From the NCBI GenBank assembly GCA_002713555.1, contig PATG01000096.1:20807-40059 (forward strand): a DNA stretch of 19,253 nucleotides. The letters are read 5' to 3'. Position 1 is the first letter of the stretch, and the number at the start of each line of letters is the position of its first letter. A program made the translations under genes and the position numbers. This document shows positions 7,339 through 14,731 of the stretch, one piece after another. Source of the stretch: Planctomycetaceae bacterium (GTDB lineage Bacteria > Planctomycetota > Planctomycetia > Pirellulales > Lacipirellulaceae). Under the pieces are notes generated by a model, which saw nothing but the letters and a program-made list of their open reading frames with translations, searched no databases and had not been told where the DNA came from.

Positions 7339-10300
7339 TTGATCAATACCTGCTGGTACTTTTTCAAGCTAAGCACCATGCTTGTGGTCATGGGTGCGAT
7401 CGGCATGGCTATCTTTTTATTCGTGCGCATGGACGACGAAATTCGGTATCAGGCTGAGCAGTTTTTGGCCGAAAAACTACCTCAGTACAATGTCAGCGTG
7501 GGAGGTGCGCGTCTGGTCGAAGGCAAGGGTATCGCCATTTACGACCTTGCAATTTCAGAAACTTCCAGCACGCATCTACAAAGCAATTTGCTTGTTGTTG
7601 ATGAAGTGATGCTGGTATGCGATGCAAAACTAAGCAAGCTTGTGCAGGGTGCTCCTGAAATACAGCGTATCGTCTTCAAACGTCCTCAGTTGTGGGCCAC
7701 ACGAGATTCGGAAGGTCGTTGGAATGTCGAGTCGCTATGGCCGCTCCCCCCCTGTGGTGAGACAAGGCCACTTCTGGAGATACATGACGCCCAGTTGGCC
7801 TTGGCCGATTTGCAGCAATCCAATTTGCCAGCTCTTTCCTTGCAGGATGTCAATTTTATTGTCGATCCTCGTCAGTCAGCGGCGCAACCGACACAAAGTG
7901 GTATGGATCCACAGGATTGCCAAACGTTTGACATCCATGGCTCCTTAGGTGGTCCTTATGTGAAGCGTGCTGAATTCCATATTCGTATGGATATGCAAAA
8001 AAAGTTACTCCAGCTGGAGAGTCAATTTGAGCAATTGCGACTGACTAAGGAATGGCAGGTGTGGGCAACGGCTTGTTGCAACAGTCTGGCTGATAGCACG
8101 TTGCTGGAAGGCATGCTGGACGGAAATGTAACCGCCCAACACCAATTTGTAGAAGATGCTCAACCACAAATAAATGCTCAGTTGCAGCTTTCAGAAGGTC
8201 GGCTTGCAGACCCTCGTTTGCCACGGCCTTTGACAGATATAGCTGGCAGTATCCAGTGCCAGAATAATGTTTTAAAAGTTACAGGACTTCGTGCGAAATG
8301 TGATGCTGCCAGTGTGGCCCTGCAATTGGAGCGGAAGGGTTGGCATGCCAATGCTCCCATGGCTTTGGGGCTGAGAGTTGTCGATTTGCCACTCGACAAA
8401 AAACTTCATCATGCGCTACCGATGCTCCTGAAGAAAGAATGGAAAAAGTACCAACCGGCAGGAATTGTCAACGCGGATGTGGAACTTACTTTTGATGGCC
8501 ATCATTGGCGGCCTGACATCACGCTTCGTGGAAGGGAGTTGTCTTTTGAATCTGAAAAATTCAGATACCGTGTCCAAGACGGCTCAGGCACAATGCGTTA
8601 TAAGCATCTTGTCGAAGATCAACAGGCGGTTTTGCATATCGATCTAGTTGGAATTGGCGGTGGACAGCCACTTCGTTTTTTTGGAAAGGTCTTTGATCCA
8701 CGGCCTGGCGCGTTGGGATTTATTGAGATTACTGGTAATGGCTTAACCATCGAAAAACGCATGATTGCTGCCTTGCCTGTAAAAACGAGGCAAGTGATCG
8801 AGTCGATGCGCCCGCAAGGTCATTTTAATGTGCGTTGGCGTCTCGATCGTACCCAGCCAGATCAGATAAAACCCCATACATCCTTGCGGCTGGAATTGCT
8901 CGATTGTCGCGCGAACTACAAGCATTTCCCTTATCCTCTGAGTGGTATTCATGGATTGATATTGGCAGAGGATCAAAACTGGAAGTTTCGAGACCTGATT
9001 GCGCGCGGCTCACGAAATGTTTCGTGCCAGGGTACCTTGCGACCCTTAGGAGACGGCAGGGAATTGTCGTTGCAGTTCACTTGCAAGCAGCTGCTACTGG
9101 AAGATGATCTGAAAAAAGCATTACCAGCCAAGGTTCGTGCTGCTTGGGATGAGGTGCGCCCTGGTGGCCGTGCAGATTTGGTTGCCGACGTCTATCACTT
9201 GACGGGGTACAAGCAGCCAGCGATTCGCGTTTCAGTGAATCCGCAACCTGAATCCGCCACGATCTATCCAGTTTTTTTCCCCTATTTGTTGAAGCAGGTA
9301 GAAGGACGTTTTGACTATATCAATGGTGAGTTGTTGATTACCGATTTTCGAGGTAAGCACGGCCTTACGACTCTGCTCACAAATGGCAATGGCAACTTTG
9401 CTTCGGATGGCAGTTGGCAGTTCGAATTAACAGGATTGTCTGCCGATCGTCTGGAGCCACGGCGTGATCTTCTGACCGCTTTGCCAGAAAAGTTGCGAAA
9501 GTTAATTGAGCAACTACAGATAACGGGCAAATTCAGTTTGCACAATACAGCATTAAAATTCTCGAAAACAAATCAACCCGACGCTACGATCAATTCCAGC
9601 TGGGATGTTCAACTCAGTTGCATGCAAACAGATATGCATCCAGGAATTGATCTACAAAACGTACATGGCACCGTTCGTTTGGTAGGTTCCAGTGAAAATG
9701 GGATGAATTATTCTGCGGGCGAGCTGGCTTTGGAGACGGTCACCTTTGAAGGCGTTCAATTCACAAATATCCGAGGCCCCTTATGGGCTGATGAAACGAG
9801 CTGCTTGCTGGGCGAATGGGCAACCAAACGTCAGGGGCTCACACCGCGACGCGTGACTGCCAAAGTCTACGATGGATCGCTTGTGAGTGATGCGTGGGTA
9901 ACATTTGACGGTGTGCCTCGATATTCGGTAGTTGCATCATTAGCGGGGGCAGATTTGCCTCGGATGACAAAAGAACGATTTAATACAGAACAAAATATGC
10001 AAGGCAAAGTGGGGGCAACGCTCACGCTAAATGGGTATGGCCGTTCGCTGCATACCCTGACCGGTCATGGCCAGGTGCAGGTGACAGAAGCCAATATTTA
10101 CGAACTACCTCTGCTGGTAGGATTGCTCAAAGTACTCCGCAATACGACCCCTGACAGTACCGCTTTTAATCAGGTCGACACAAAATACCGTATTGAAGGT
10201 CGACACATCTATCTCGATCAATTGGACTTCCTTGGCGATGCAGTCAGTTTGTTGGGTAAAGGTGAGACGAATTTTGATCAGCAATTGAATCTGGCCTTTC

Positions 10301-10560
10301 ATGGTGTCGTTGGTCGCAATGAAATCCGATTGCCGTTTGTGAAGAATTTCTTCGACCAGGTAGGACAGCAAACCTTGCAGATGTACGTTGATGGAACATT
10401 GGCGAACCCACAGGTTCATAAGCAAGCTCTACCCGGTATCAATCAGTTGATACAACAGATCCAAACAGATTTAGACACCAATAGTCCAGGTACTTACACA
10501 CCACAGCGCAAGGCGGAAAGAACTATTCCCATGAATCAACGTTTGGGGACGCCAAAATAA
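7339..10560 (+). CDS. Large AsmA-like membrane-anchored protein with four internal repeats
   Basis: This is a 1073-residue protein with one N-terminal membrane segment (residues ~14-31, MLVVMGAIGMAIFLFVRM) and a long beta-rich body. The N-terminal part shows AsmA-type phrases such as KRPQLWATRDSEGRWNVESL. The C-terminal ~150 residues (from about 890) carry the AsmA-C pattern, with GHGQVQVTEANIYELPLLVG, LLGKGETNFDQQLNL and VDGTLANPQV. Between them, a motif ALPxKxR..(W/I)..xxPxG recurs at A359, A478, A594 and A714, a period of 116-120 residues. AsmA/TamB/YhdP relatives form groove-like bridges moving phospholipids to the outer membrane; a similar role here is inferred. The start is unsure: TTG 7339 or ATG 7378, neither with a good ribosome site. 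It is followed by a small acidic protein gene and an acyltransferase gene. Confidence 0.85.
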   Translation: MINTCWYFFKLSTMLVVMGAIGMAIFLFVRMDDEIRYQAEQFLAEKLPQYNVSVGGARLVEGKGIAIYDLAISETSSTHLQSNLLVVDEVMLVCDAKLSKLVQGAPEIQRIVFKRPQLWATRDSEGRWNVESLWPLPPCGETRPLLEIHDAQLALADLQQSNLPALSLQDVNFIVDPRQSAAQPTQSGMDPQDCQTFDIHGSLGGPYVKRAEFHIRMDMQKKLLQLESQFEQLRLTKEWQVWATACCNSLADSTLLEGMLDGNVTAQHQFVEDAQPQINAQLQLSEGRLADPRLPRPLTDIAGSIQCQNNVLKVTGLRAKCDAASVALQLERKGWHANAPMALGLRVVDLPLDKKLHHALPMLLKKEWKKYQPAGIVNADVELTFDGHHWRPDITLRGRELSFESEKFRYRVQDGSGTMRYKHLVEDQQAVLHIDLVGIGGGQPLRFFGKVFDPRPGALGFIEITGNGLTIEKRMIAALPVKTRQVIESMRPQGHFNVRWRLDRTQPDQIKPHTSLRLELLDCRANYKHFPYPLSGIHGLILAEDQNWKFRDLIARGSRNVSCQGTLRPLGDGRELSLQFTCKQLLLEDDLKKALPAKVRAAWDEVRPGGRADLVADVYHLTGYKQPAIRVSVNPQPESATIYPVFFPYLLKQVEGRFDYINGELLITDFRGKHGLTTLLTNGNGNFASDGSWQFELTGLSADRLEPRRDLLTALPEKLRKLIEQLQITGKFSLHNTALKFSKTNQPDATINSSWDVQLSCMQTDMHPGIDLQNVHGTVRLVGSSENGMNYSAGELALETVTFEGVQFTNIRGPLWADETSCLLGEWATKRQGLTPRRVTAKVYDGSLVSDAWVTFDGVPRYSVVASLAGADLPRMTKERFNTEQNMQGKVGATLTLNGYGRSLHTLTGHGQVQVTEANIYELPLLVGLLKVLRNTTPDSTAFNQVDTKYRIEGRHIYLDQLDFLGDAVSLLGKGETNFDQQLNLAFHGVVGRNEIRLPFVKNFFDQVGQQTLQMYVDGTLANPQVHKQALPGINQLIQQIQTDLDTNSPGTYTPQRKAERTIPMNQRLGTPK

Positions 10561-10612
10561 CATAGGAAATTTGTGACTCGCCTCCGAACTCCCTCTTTGA
10601 TGGAGCCAGAAA

Positions 10613-10951
10613 ATGAACGTGGGACCCATGAGCGGAATCGTAAACAGTGCGGCTGGAGCACCTATGTCGCAAACAGCTGGTAACGAAACCGAACGCGCAC
10701 AAAAGGAATCGAGCGCTTCGCAGCGGCAAGGCGATGGAGATTCCAAAGCCGAAAAGGCCGCCGGTATTGGCCAAACAGAACAAGACCAAGGTACATCCGA
10801 TCGTGATGCAGATGGTCAACGGCTTTGGGAGCCTGGGACGCAAGATGCTGAACAGGAGGAATTATCGACAGATGCCGAAACGACGGAAGATTCGAAGCCA
10901 GCCAAAGATCCAACGGGGAAACGCGGAAATACTCTTGACCTGATGGGATAA
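10613..10951 (+). CDS. Small acidic, disordered hypothetical protein
   Basis: This 112-residue protein has no hydrophobic segment and is very rich in E, D, Q, S, T and A, so it is probably intrinsically disordered. Two stretches look more ordered: the start (MNVGPMSGIVNSAAGAPMSQ) and the end (GKRGNTLDLMG). An internal DRDADGQRLWE stretch is also distinctive. From memory, similar short proteins with these ends occur in planctomycetes, but I cannot name a function. GGAG seven bases before the ATG supports the start. It lies 52 bases after the AsmA-like gene and about 50 before the acyltransferase gene, so cotranscription is likely and an envelope-linked role is possible. Confidence 0.75.
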   Translation: MNVGPMSGIVNSAAGAPMSQTAGNETERAQKESSASQRQGDGDSKAEKAAGIGQTEQDQGTSDRDADGQRLWEPGTQDAEQEELSTDAETTEDSKPAKDPTGKRGNTLDLMG

Positions 10952-11001
10952 ACCTCAGGCGGTAGCAGCAAGACCTTTGCAACTTGGAATTCGTGAAAAC
11001 T

Positions 11002-11787
11002 ATGAGTCATTCAATATCCTGGTCTACACAATTCGCTGGACTGATTGCTGCCAAAGGTTTGTCTGCCTGGATGGGTACGCTGGAGTATCGCTCGCTGGCC
11101 TACGATCGAGATTTAGATCCGTATCTGGGTTGTGAGCAACCACGGATTTATGTTTTTTGGCATGAGAATATTCTGATCCCACTTTACATACGTCCCCATT
11201 GCAACCTGGCAATGCTTTTGAGCCGACATAAAGATGCCGAAATTCTGGCGAGAGTGGCATACCATATGGGTTTTGACTGCATCCGCGGTTCTACAAATCG
11301 TGGAGGTGCGGCAGCGCTGCTTGAGATGCGACGATGTGGGCAACACATGCATCTGACCATGACTCCCGATGGCCCAAGAGGACCACGTCGAAAATTATCG
11401 ACGGGCCCCATCTTTTTGGCATCGAAGTTAGGTCTTCCCATTGTGCCCCTAGGATTTGGCTATGATCGTCCCTGGCGGGCAAGGAGTTGGGACAGGTTTG
11501 CTGTGCCACGTCCCTATTCTCGCGCTCGTGCAGTGATTGGCCCTGAGATTTTTATACCCAATCATTTACAGCGTGAAGGACTCGAGAGTCATCGTCTCAG
11601 CATAGAGCAGTTGCTGACGAACCTGACAGATGACGCGGAGGAATGGGCTCGGAGTGGCAAGCATCGTCTGGGTGAAATATGTGAACGGAGGCGTTCCCGT
11701 TTGCGCACTTCGCGGCAACCTGTCCCAGCCATTTCTCAGGGTATTCCTGACAGGGAAATTGCCACCACTTCTGCAGAAGCAGCCTAA
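11002..11787 (+). CDS. DUF374 / lysophospholipid acyltransferase-family protein
   Basis: From the ATG at 11002 this is a 261-residue protein; TTG 10984 would add six residues, and there is no strong ribosome site to decide. It matches the DUF374 branch of glycerolipid/lipid A-type acyltransferases: FWHENIL (52-58), SRHKDAEILARV (74-85), RGSTNRGGAAALLEM (95-109), MTPDGPRGPRRKLSTG (120-135), LASKLGLPIVP and SWDRFAVPRPYSRA (162-175). These are the family's core signature blocks in order. The expected role is acyl transfer to a lipid acceptor at the inner membrane; the substrate is unknown. The C-terminal ~50 residues after the core are polar and lower in complexity. Position downstream of the AsmA-like gene suggests envelope lipid work. 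Confidence 0.9.
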   Translation: MSHSISWSTQFAGLIAAKGLSAWMGTLEYRSLAYDRDLDPYLGCEQPRIYVFWHENILIPLYIRPHCNLAMLLSRHKDAEILARVAYHMGFDCIRGSTNRGGAAALLEMRRCGQHMHLTMTPDGPRGPRRKLSTGPIFLASKLGLPIVPLGFGYDRPWRARSWDRFAVPRPYSRARAVIGPEIFIPNHLQREGLESHRLSIEQLLTNLTDDAEEWARSGKHRLGEICERRRSRLRTSRQPVPAISQGIPDREIATTSAEAA

Positions 11788-11979
11788 ACCGCATATTTCA
11801 TTCATTCTTGCAACGTCAGCTGTAGAGTCGAATTCTCCCAAGTAGGATTGCGCTTCAGCAGTCGATACACAGCATGGCCTCGATCGTATCTGCACGAACC
11901 GGACCTATTGCAGGTGATCGATCTCTAAGGATGCTGAATGCGATACTTCTCAGGGCTACTACGTTCGGGCTCATCATCC

Positions 11980-11985
11980 TATAAT
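11980..11985 (+). promoter_or_regulatory. TATAAT box upstream of xseA
   Basis: A perfect TATAAT lies 50 bases before the xseA start, within the 247-base gap after the acyltransferase gene. No good TTGACA-like -35 is seen at the right spacing, so this is a candidate only. Confidence 0.35.
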
Positions 11986-12034
11986 GAGGCTCAAAGCAGT
12001 CCACAGGACAGCTTGGATCCTGTAGGAATACTTC

Positions 12035-13255
12035 ATGCCAGATTCATCGACGCAAACCGACGAGCAAGTGCTTTCTGTGAGCCAGCTCACGACTCAACTC
12101 AAGCACGTAGTGGAGCAAGGGTTTCCTTCAGTCTGGGTGGCTGGAGAAATGTCGAATTTCTCGCGTCCGCAGTCGGGGCATTGCTATTTCACACTTAAAG
12201 ATGATGCAGCTCAGTTGCGTGCAGTGATTTGGCGTGGCACAGCAGCACGTCTTAAAGTCGATTTGCAGGACGGTTTGGAGGTTGTTTGTAAAGGCCACCT
12301 GGATGTTTATCCTCCCCGTGGCAGCTACCAAATGGTTGTTGACCAATTGCATCCTCAAGGCATCGGCGCGTTAGAGTTGGAGTTACGCAAACTGCGCGAA
12401 AAGCTGCAAAAAGAAGGGCTCTTTGATTCGCATCGAAAAAAGCCTTTGCCTGCTTTTCCCCAACGCATCGGAGTTGTGACCAGTCCCACAGGAGCGGCCA
12501 TACGAGATTTTTTAGAAGTCATGCATCGTCGTTGGCATGGGGTTGAGGTATTGGTCTTTCCCACGCGCGTACAAGGCCAAGGAGCAGCGAAAGAAATTGC
12601 TGAGGGAATTCGGCTGGCGAATCGTCTCAAGCCTTCGCTTGATGTCCTGGTGGCTTGTCGAGGCGGAGGTAGCTTAGAAGACCTTTGGTGCTTTAACGAA
12701 GAAAAAGTAGTGCGTGCTATTGCTGCTTCTCGTTTGCCTGTTGTTTCTGCCGTGGGCCATGAAATTGACGTTACCCTAGCAGATCTCGTTGCGGATGTCC
12801 GTGCGCTGACGCCCAGTGAAGCAGCCGAGCGTGTTGTGCCATCCTCACAGGATGTCAATGAATTGATGAATGGCTATCGCACACGTTTGCAGAATGCCCT
12901 TGTTGGCCAGGCTGCCACTTTACGTAATCGTCTCGATGCCATTGCCAGCCGCCCAGTATTTGCCAGACCTCTTGAATTGATCCACCAGCGTAGCCGTCAG
13001 GTCGATGAACGGGCGACTCGATTGCACAATAGAATGGGTGCCAGCCTGCAAGATTATCAAGGTCAGCTCACAGCGCTGAGCGGTAAACTCCATGCATTGA
13101 GTCCATTGGGAGTGTTGAGTCGGGGCTACAGTTTGACACAAGATCACAGAACTGGGCGACTGATAACGAGTACAAAAAAATTGAAACCTGGCGTGAAAAT
13201 AACCACGCGATTTGATGTGGGCTCAGCAATTAGTACGATAGACAAAATAGAGTAG
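12035..13255 (+). CDS. xseA: Exodeoxyribonuclease VII large subunit
   Basis: XseA is the catalytic subunit of exonuclease VII, which degrades single-stranded DNA to oligonucleotides. The N-terminal OB-fold domain spans about residues 12-108 (VWVAGEMSNFSRPQSGHCYF at 33-52, then LKDDAAQLRAVIWR). The catalytic domain follows with RIGVVTSPTGAAIRD (144-158), CRGGGSLEDLWCFN (208-221) and PVVSAVGHEIDVTLADLVAD (235-254), then a helical region and a C-terminal GVLSRGYSLT motif. At 406 residues it is shorter than E. coli XseA (456), mainly in the helical stalk. TAGGAA about eight bases before the ATG supports the start. It heads a group with xseB, ispA and dxs. Confidence 0.97.
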   Translation: MPDSSTQTDEQVLSVSQLTTQLKHVVEQGFPSVWVAGEMSNFSRPQSGHCYFTLKDDAAQLRAVIWRGTAARLKVDLQDGLEVVCKGHLDVYPPRGSYQMVVDQLHPQGIGALELELRKLREKLQKEGLFDSHRKKPLPAFPQRIGVVTSPTGAAIRDFLEVMHRRWHGVEVLVFPTRVQGQGAAKEIAEGIRLANRLKPSLDVLVACRGGGSLEDLWCFNEEKVVRAIAASRLPVVSAVGHEIDVTLADLVADVRALTPSEAAERVVPSSQDVNELMNGYRTRLQNALVGQAATLRNRLDAIASRPVFARPLELIHQRSRQVDERATRLHNRMGASLQDYQGQLTALSGKLHALSPLGVLSRGYSLTQDHRTGRLITSTKKLKPGVKITTRFDVGSAISTIDKIE

Positions 13256-13368
13256 AAACGGTTCCAAAAAGTTTGCCTCTTTCATTGAGATGCCAACGCG
13301 TATTAAAACCAGTTCTAATAATGTTTAAACATTTCGATTTTTTCGCTTTCCCCTGAGGAGCCTACCTG

Positions 13369-13728
13369 GTGGCCAAAAAAAAAGTTGCCAAAACCAAGCA
13401 ACCCAGTTTTGAGAAATCTCTTGAAGAACTGGAATCCATTGTTGCCAAGCTGGAAAGTGGTAAGCTTGGCTTGGACGAATCGTTGCAACAGTACGAATCG
13501 GGAGTGAAACATCTGAAATCCTGCTACAGTTTACTGACTTCTGCCGAACGGCGTATTGCACTCGTGAGTGGTGTCGATTCTGAAGGACATCCTCAGACGG
13601 AGTCCTTTGATGAGGGGGGAGAAGATTCACTCGTACAAAAAGGAGCTTCCCGTAGTCGCAGACGCTCTGCTCCAAGTCCTGGTCGTAAATCCCGCTCTGA
13701 CATGGACGGTACTTCTTCCCTGTTTTAA
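13369..13728 (+). CDS. xseB: Exodeoxyribonuclease VII small subunit with a basic C-terminal tail
   Basis: XseB binds XseA in exonuclease VII. The conserved helical hairpin is at residues ~12-65: PSFEKSLEELESIVAKLESG, KLGLDESLQQYESGV and LLTSAERRIALV. The family is usually about 70-85 residues; this protein has 119, the extra ~45 being a Ser/Arg-rich, probably disordered tail (GASRSRRRSAPSPGRKSRSD) ending in SSLF. The start is a GTG with GAGGAG eight bases upstream, which decides it; an upstream ATG at 13321 in the same frame meets a stop at 13354-13356. It is separated from xseA by 113 bases and from ispA by about 100. Confidence 0.95.
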   Translation: MAKKKVAKTKQPSFEKSLEELESIVAKLESGKLGLDESLQQYESGVKHLKSCYSLLTSAERRIALVSGVDSEGHPQTESFDEGGEDSLVQKGASRSRRRSAPSPGRKSRSDMDGTSSLF

Positions 13729-13828
13729 GATGGAATTTAGAGTTTTATTTCTTTTTGATCCCTTCGAAACGAGAAAGAGTGTGGCAGATGGCTTGCCGAA
13801 CACTCAATGCCGAAAGATAATTGCCCTG

Positions 13829-14731
13829 ATGAACGTCATGACGCAACCAAATCTTAGTCAGGACTTGCGCGAACAGATTGAAACGGCACTCCAATCAGCA
13901 GTGCAGTTTGAGGCAGGTTGCCCCCAGAGACTAAGTGAAGCAATTCAGTACAGTCTACTGGCCCCCGGCAAACGATTGCGACCACAACTTGTTTTGCTGG
14001 CTGCACAAGCTTGTGGAGGTCAGATAAGTGAAGCCATGCCGGCAGCAGTGGCGGTGGAAATGATCCACGCTTATTCCCTCGTTCACGACGACTTGCCTGC
14101 AATGGATGATGATGATCTGCGTCGTGGACGTCCGACTTGCCATAAGAAATTTGATGAAGCGACCGCTATTCTAGTTGGTGATGCGCTCCTGACACGAGCA
14201 TTTGAAATCCTTGCAACCCAAATCCAAACTCCTGACCTGGCAGCCCGTTCATGTGCCGAGTTGGCTCAGGCGGCTGGTGCTGCGGCCCTGGTCGGTGGCC
14301 AGGCGGATGACCTGGCGACTCCGTTTCTTGATAATAGATCGCCCGAGGGCTCTTTGGAGCGTTTAGAATCGATACATCGGCGCAAGACAGGAGCTTTATT
14401 CAGGATTTCGCTCCGCTTAGGCGCTATCGTGTCCCAAGCGACTCCTGAGCAATTGAAAGCGCTGGATACTTTTGGCCAACACTTAGGTTTAGCTTTTCAA
14501 GTGGTCGATGATCTACTTGATATATCGGGCTCAGAAACAGAAGTTGGCAAACGGCTGGGCAAAGACAACGATCGAGGGAAAACGACTTACCCAGCGGTCC
14601 TGGGTGAACAGGCCAGTCGCGAACGTGTAGAATTGCTAGTTGATTCAGCATGTGAGGCAGTTGCATGCTTTGGTAAGGCGGCAGAGCCTCTGCAAAAAAT
14701 TGCTCAGTTTGTCAGGTGGAGAAACAATTGA
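13829..14731 (+). CDS. ispA: Polyprenyl (farnesyl/geranylgeranyl-type) diphosphate synthase
   Basis: This IspA-type enzyme condenses IPP with allylic diphosphates to give C15-C20 chains for quinones, carotenoids and undecaprenyl carriers. From the ATG at 13829 it has 300 residues, the usual length. Motifs are YSLLAPGKRLRPQLVL, the first Asp-rich motif DDLPAMDDDDLRRGRPT (D87 onward), GDALLTRAFEIL, the IHRRKTGALF block and the second Asp motif VVDDLLDISG (D227-D228, D231), then GKDNDRGKTTYP. The same frame stays open upstream to 13568 through the xseB end, with another ATG at 13730, but neither has a ribosome site or family sequence. Product length is not predictable by eye. Its end overlaps the dxs start. 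Confidence 0.95.
   Translation: MNVMTQPNLSQDLREQIETALQSAVQFEAGCPQRLSEAIQYSLLAPGKRLRPQLVLLAAQACGGQISEAMPAAVAVEMIHAYSLVHDDLPAMDDDDLRRGRPTCHKKFDEATAILVGDALLTRAFEILATQIQTPDLAARSCAELAQAAGAAALVGGQADDLATPFLDNRSPEGSLERLESIHRRKTGALFRISLRLGAIVSQATPEQLKALDTFGQHLGLAFQVVDDLLDISGSETEVGKRLGKDNDRGKTTYPAVLGEQASRERVELLVDSACEAVACFGKAAEPLQKIAQFVRWRNN
14714..14721 (+). promoter_or_regulatory. Ribosome site for dxs inside the ispA end
   Basis: AGGTGGAG lies six bases before TTG 14728. The TTG overlaps the ispA stop TGA (TTGA), a typical translational-coupling layout, and argues for TTG 14728 over the in-frame GTG at 14716. Confidence 0.6.

Noticed and set aside
12355..12858. 167-codon minus-strand frame
   Set aside because: Antisense shadow of the catalytic domain of xseA.
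13568..13828. Upstream in-frame extension of ispA
   Set aside because: It overlaps xseB, has no ribosome site and does not resemble the prenyl synthase N-terminus; 13829 gives the usual length.
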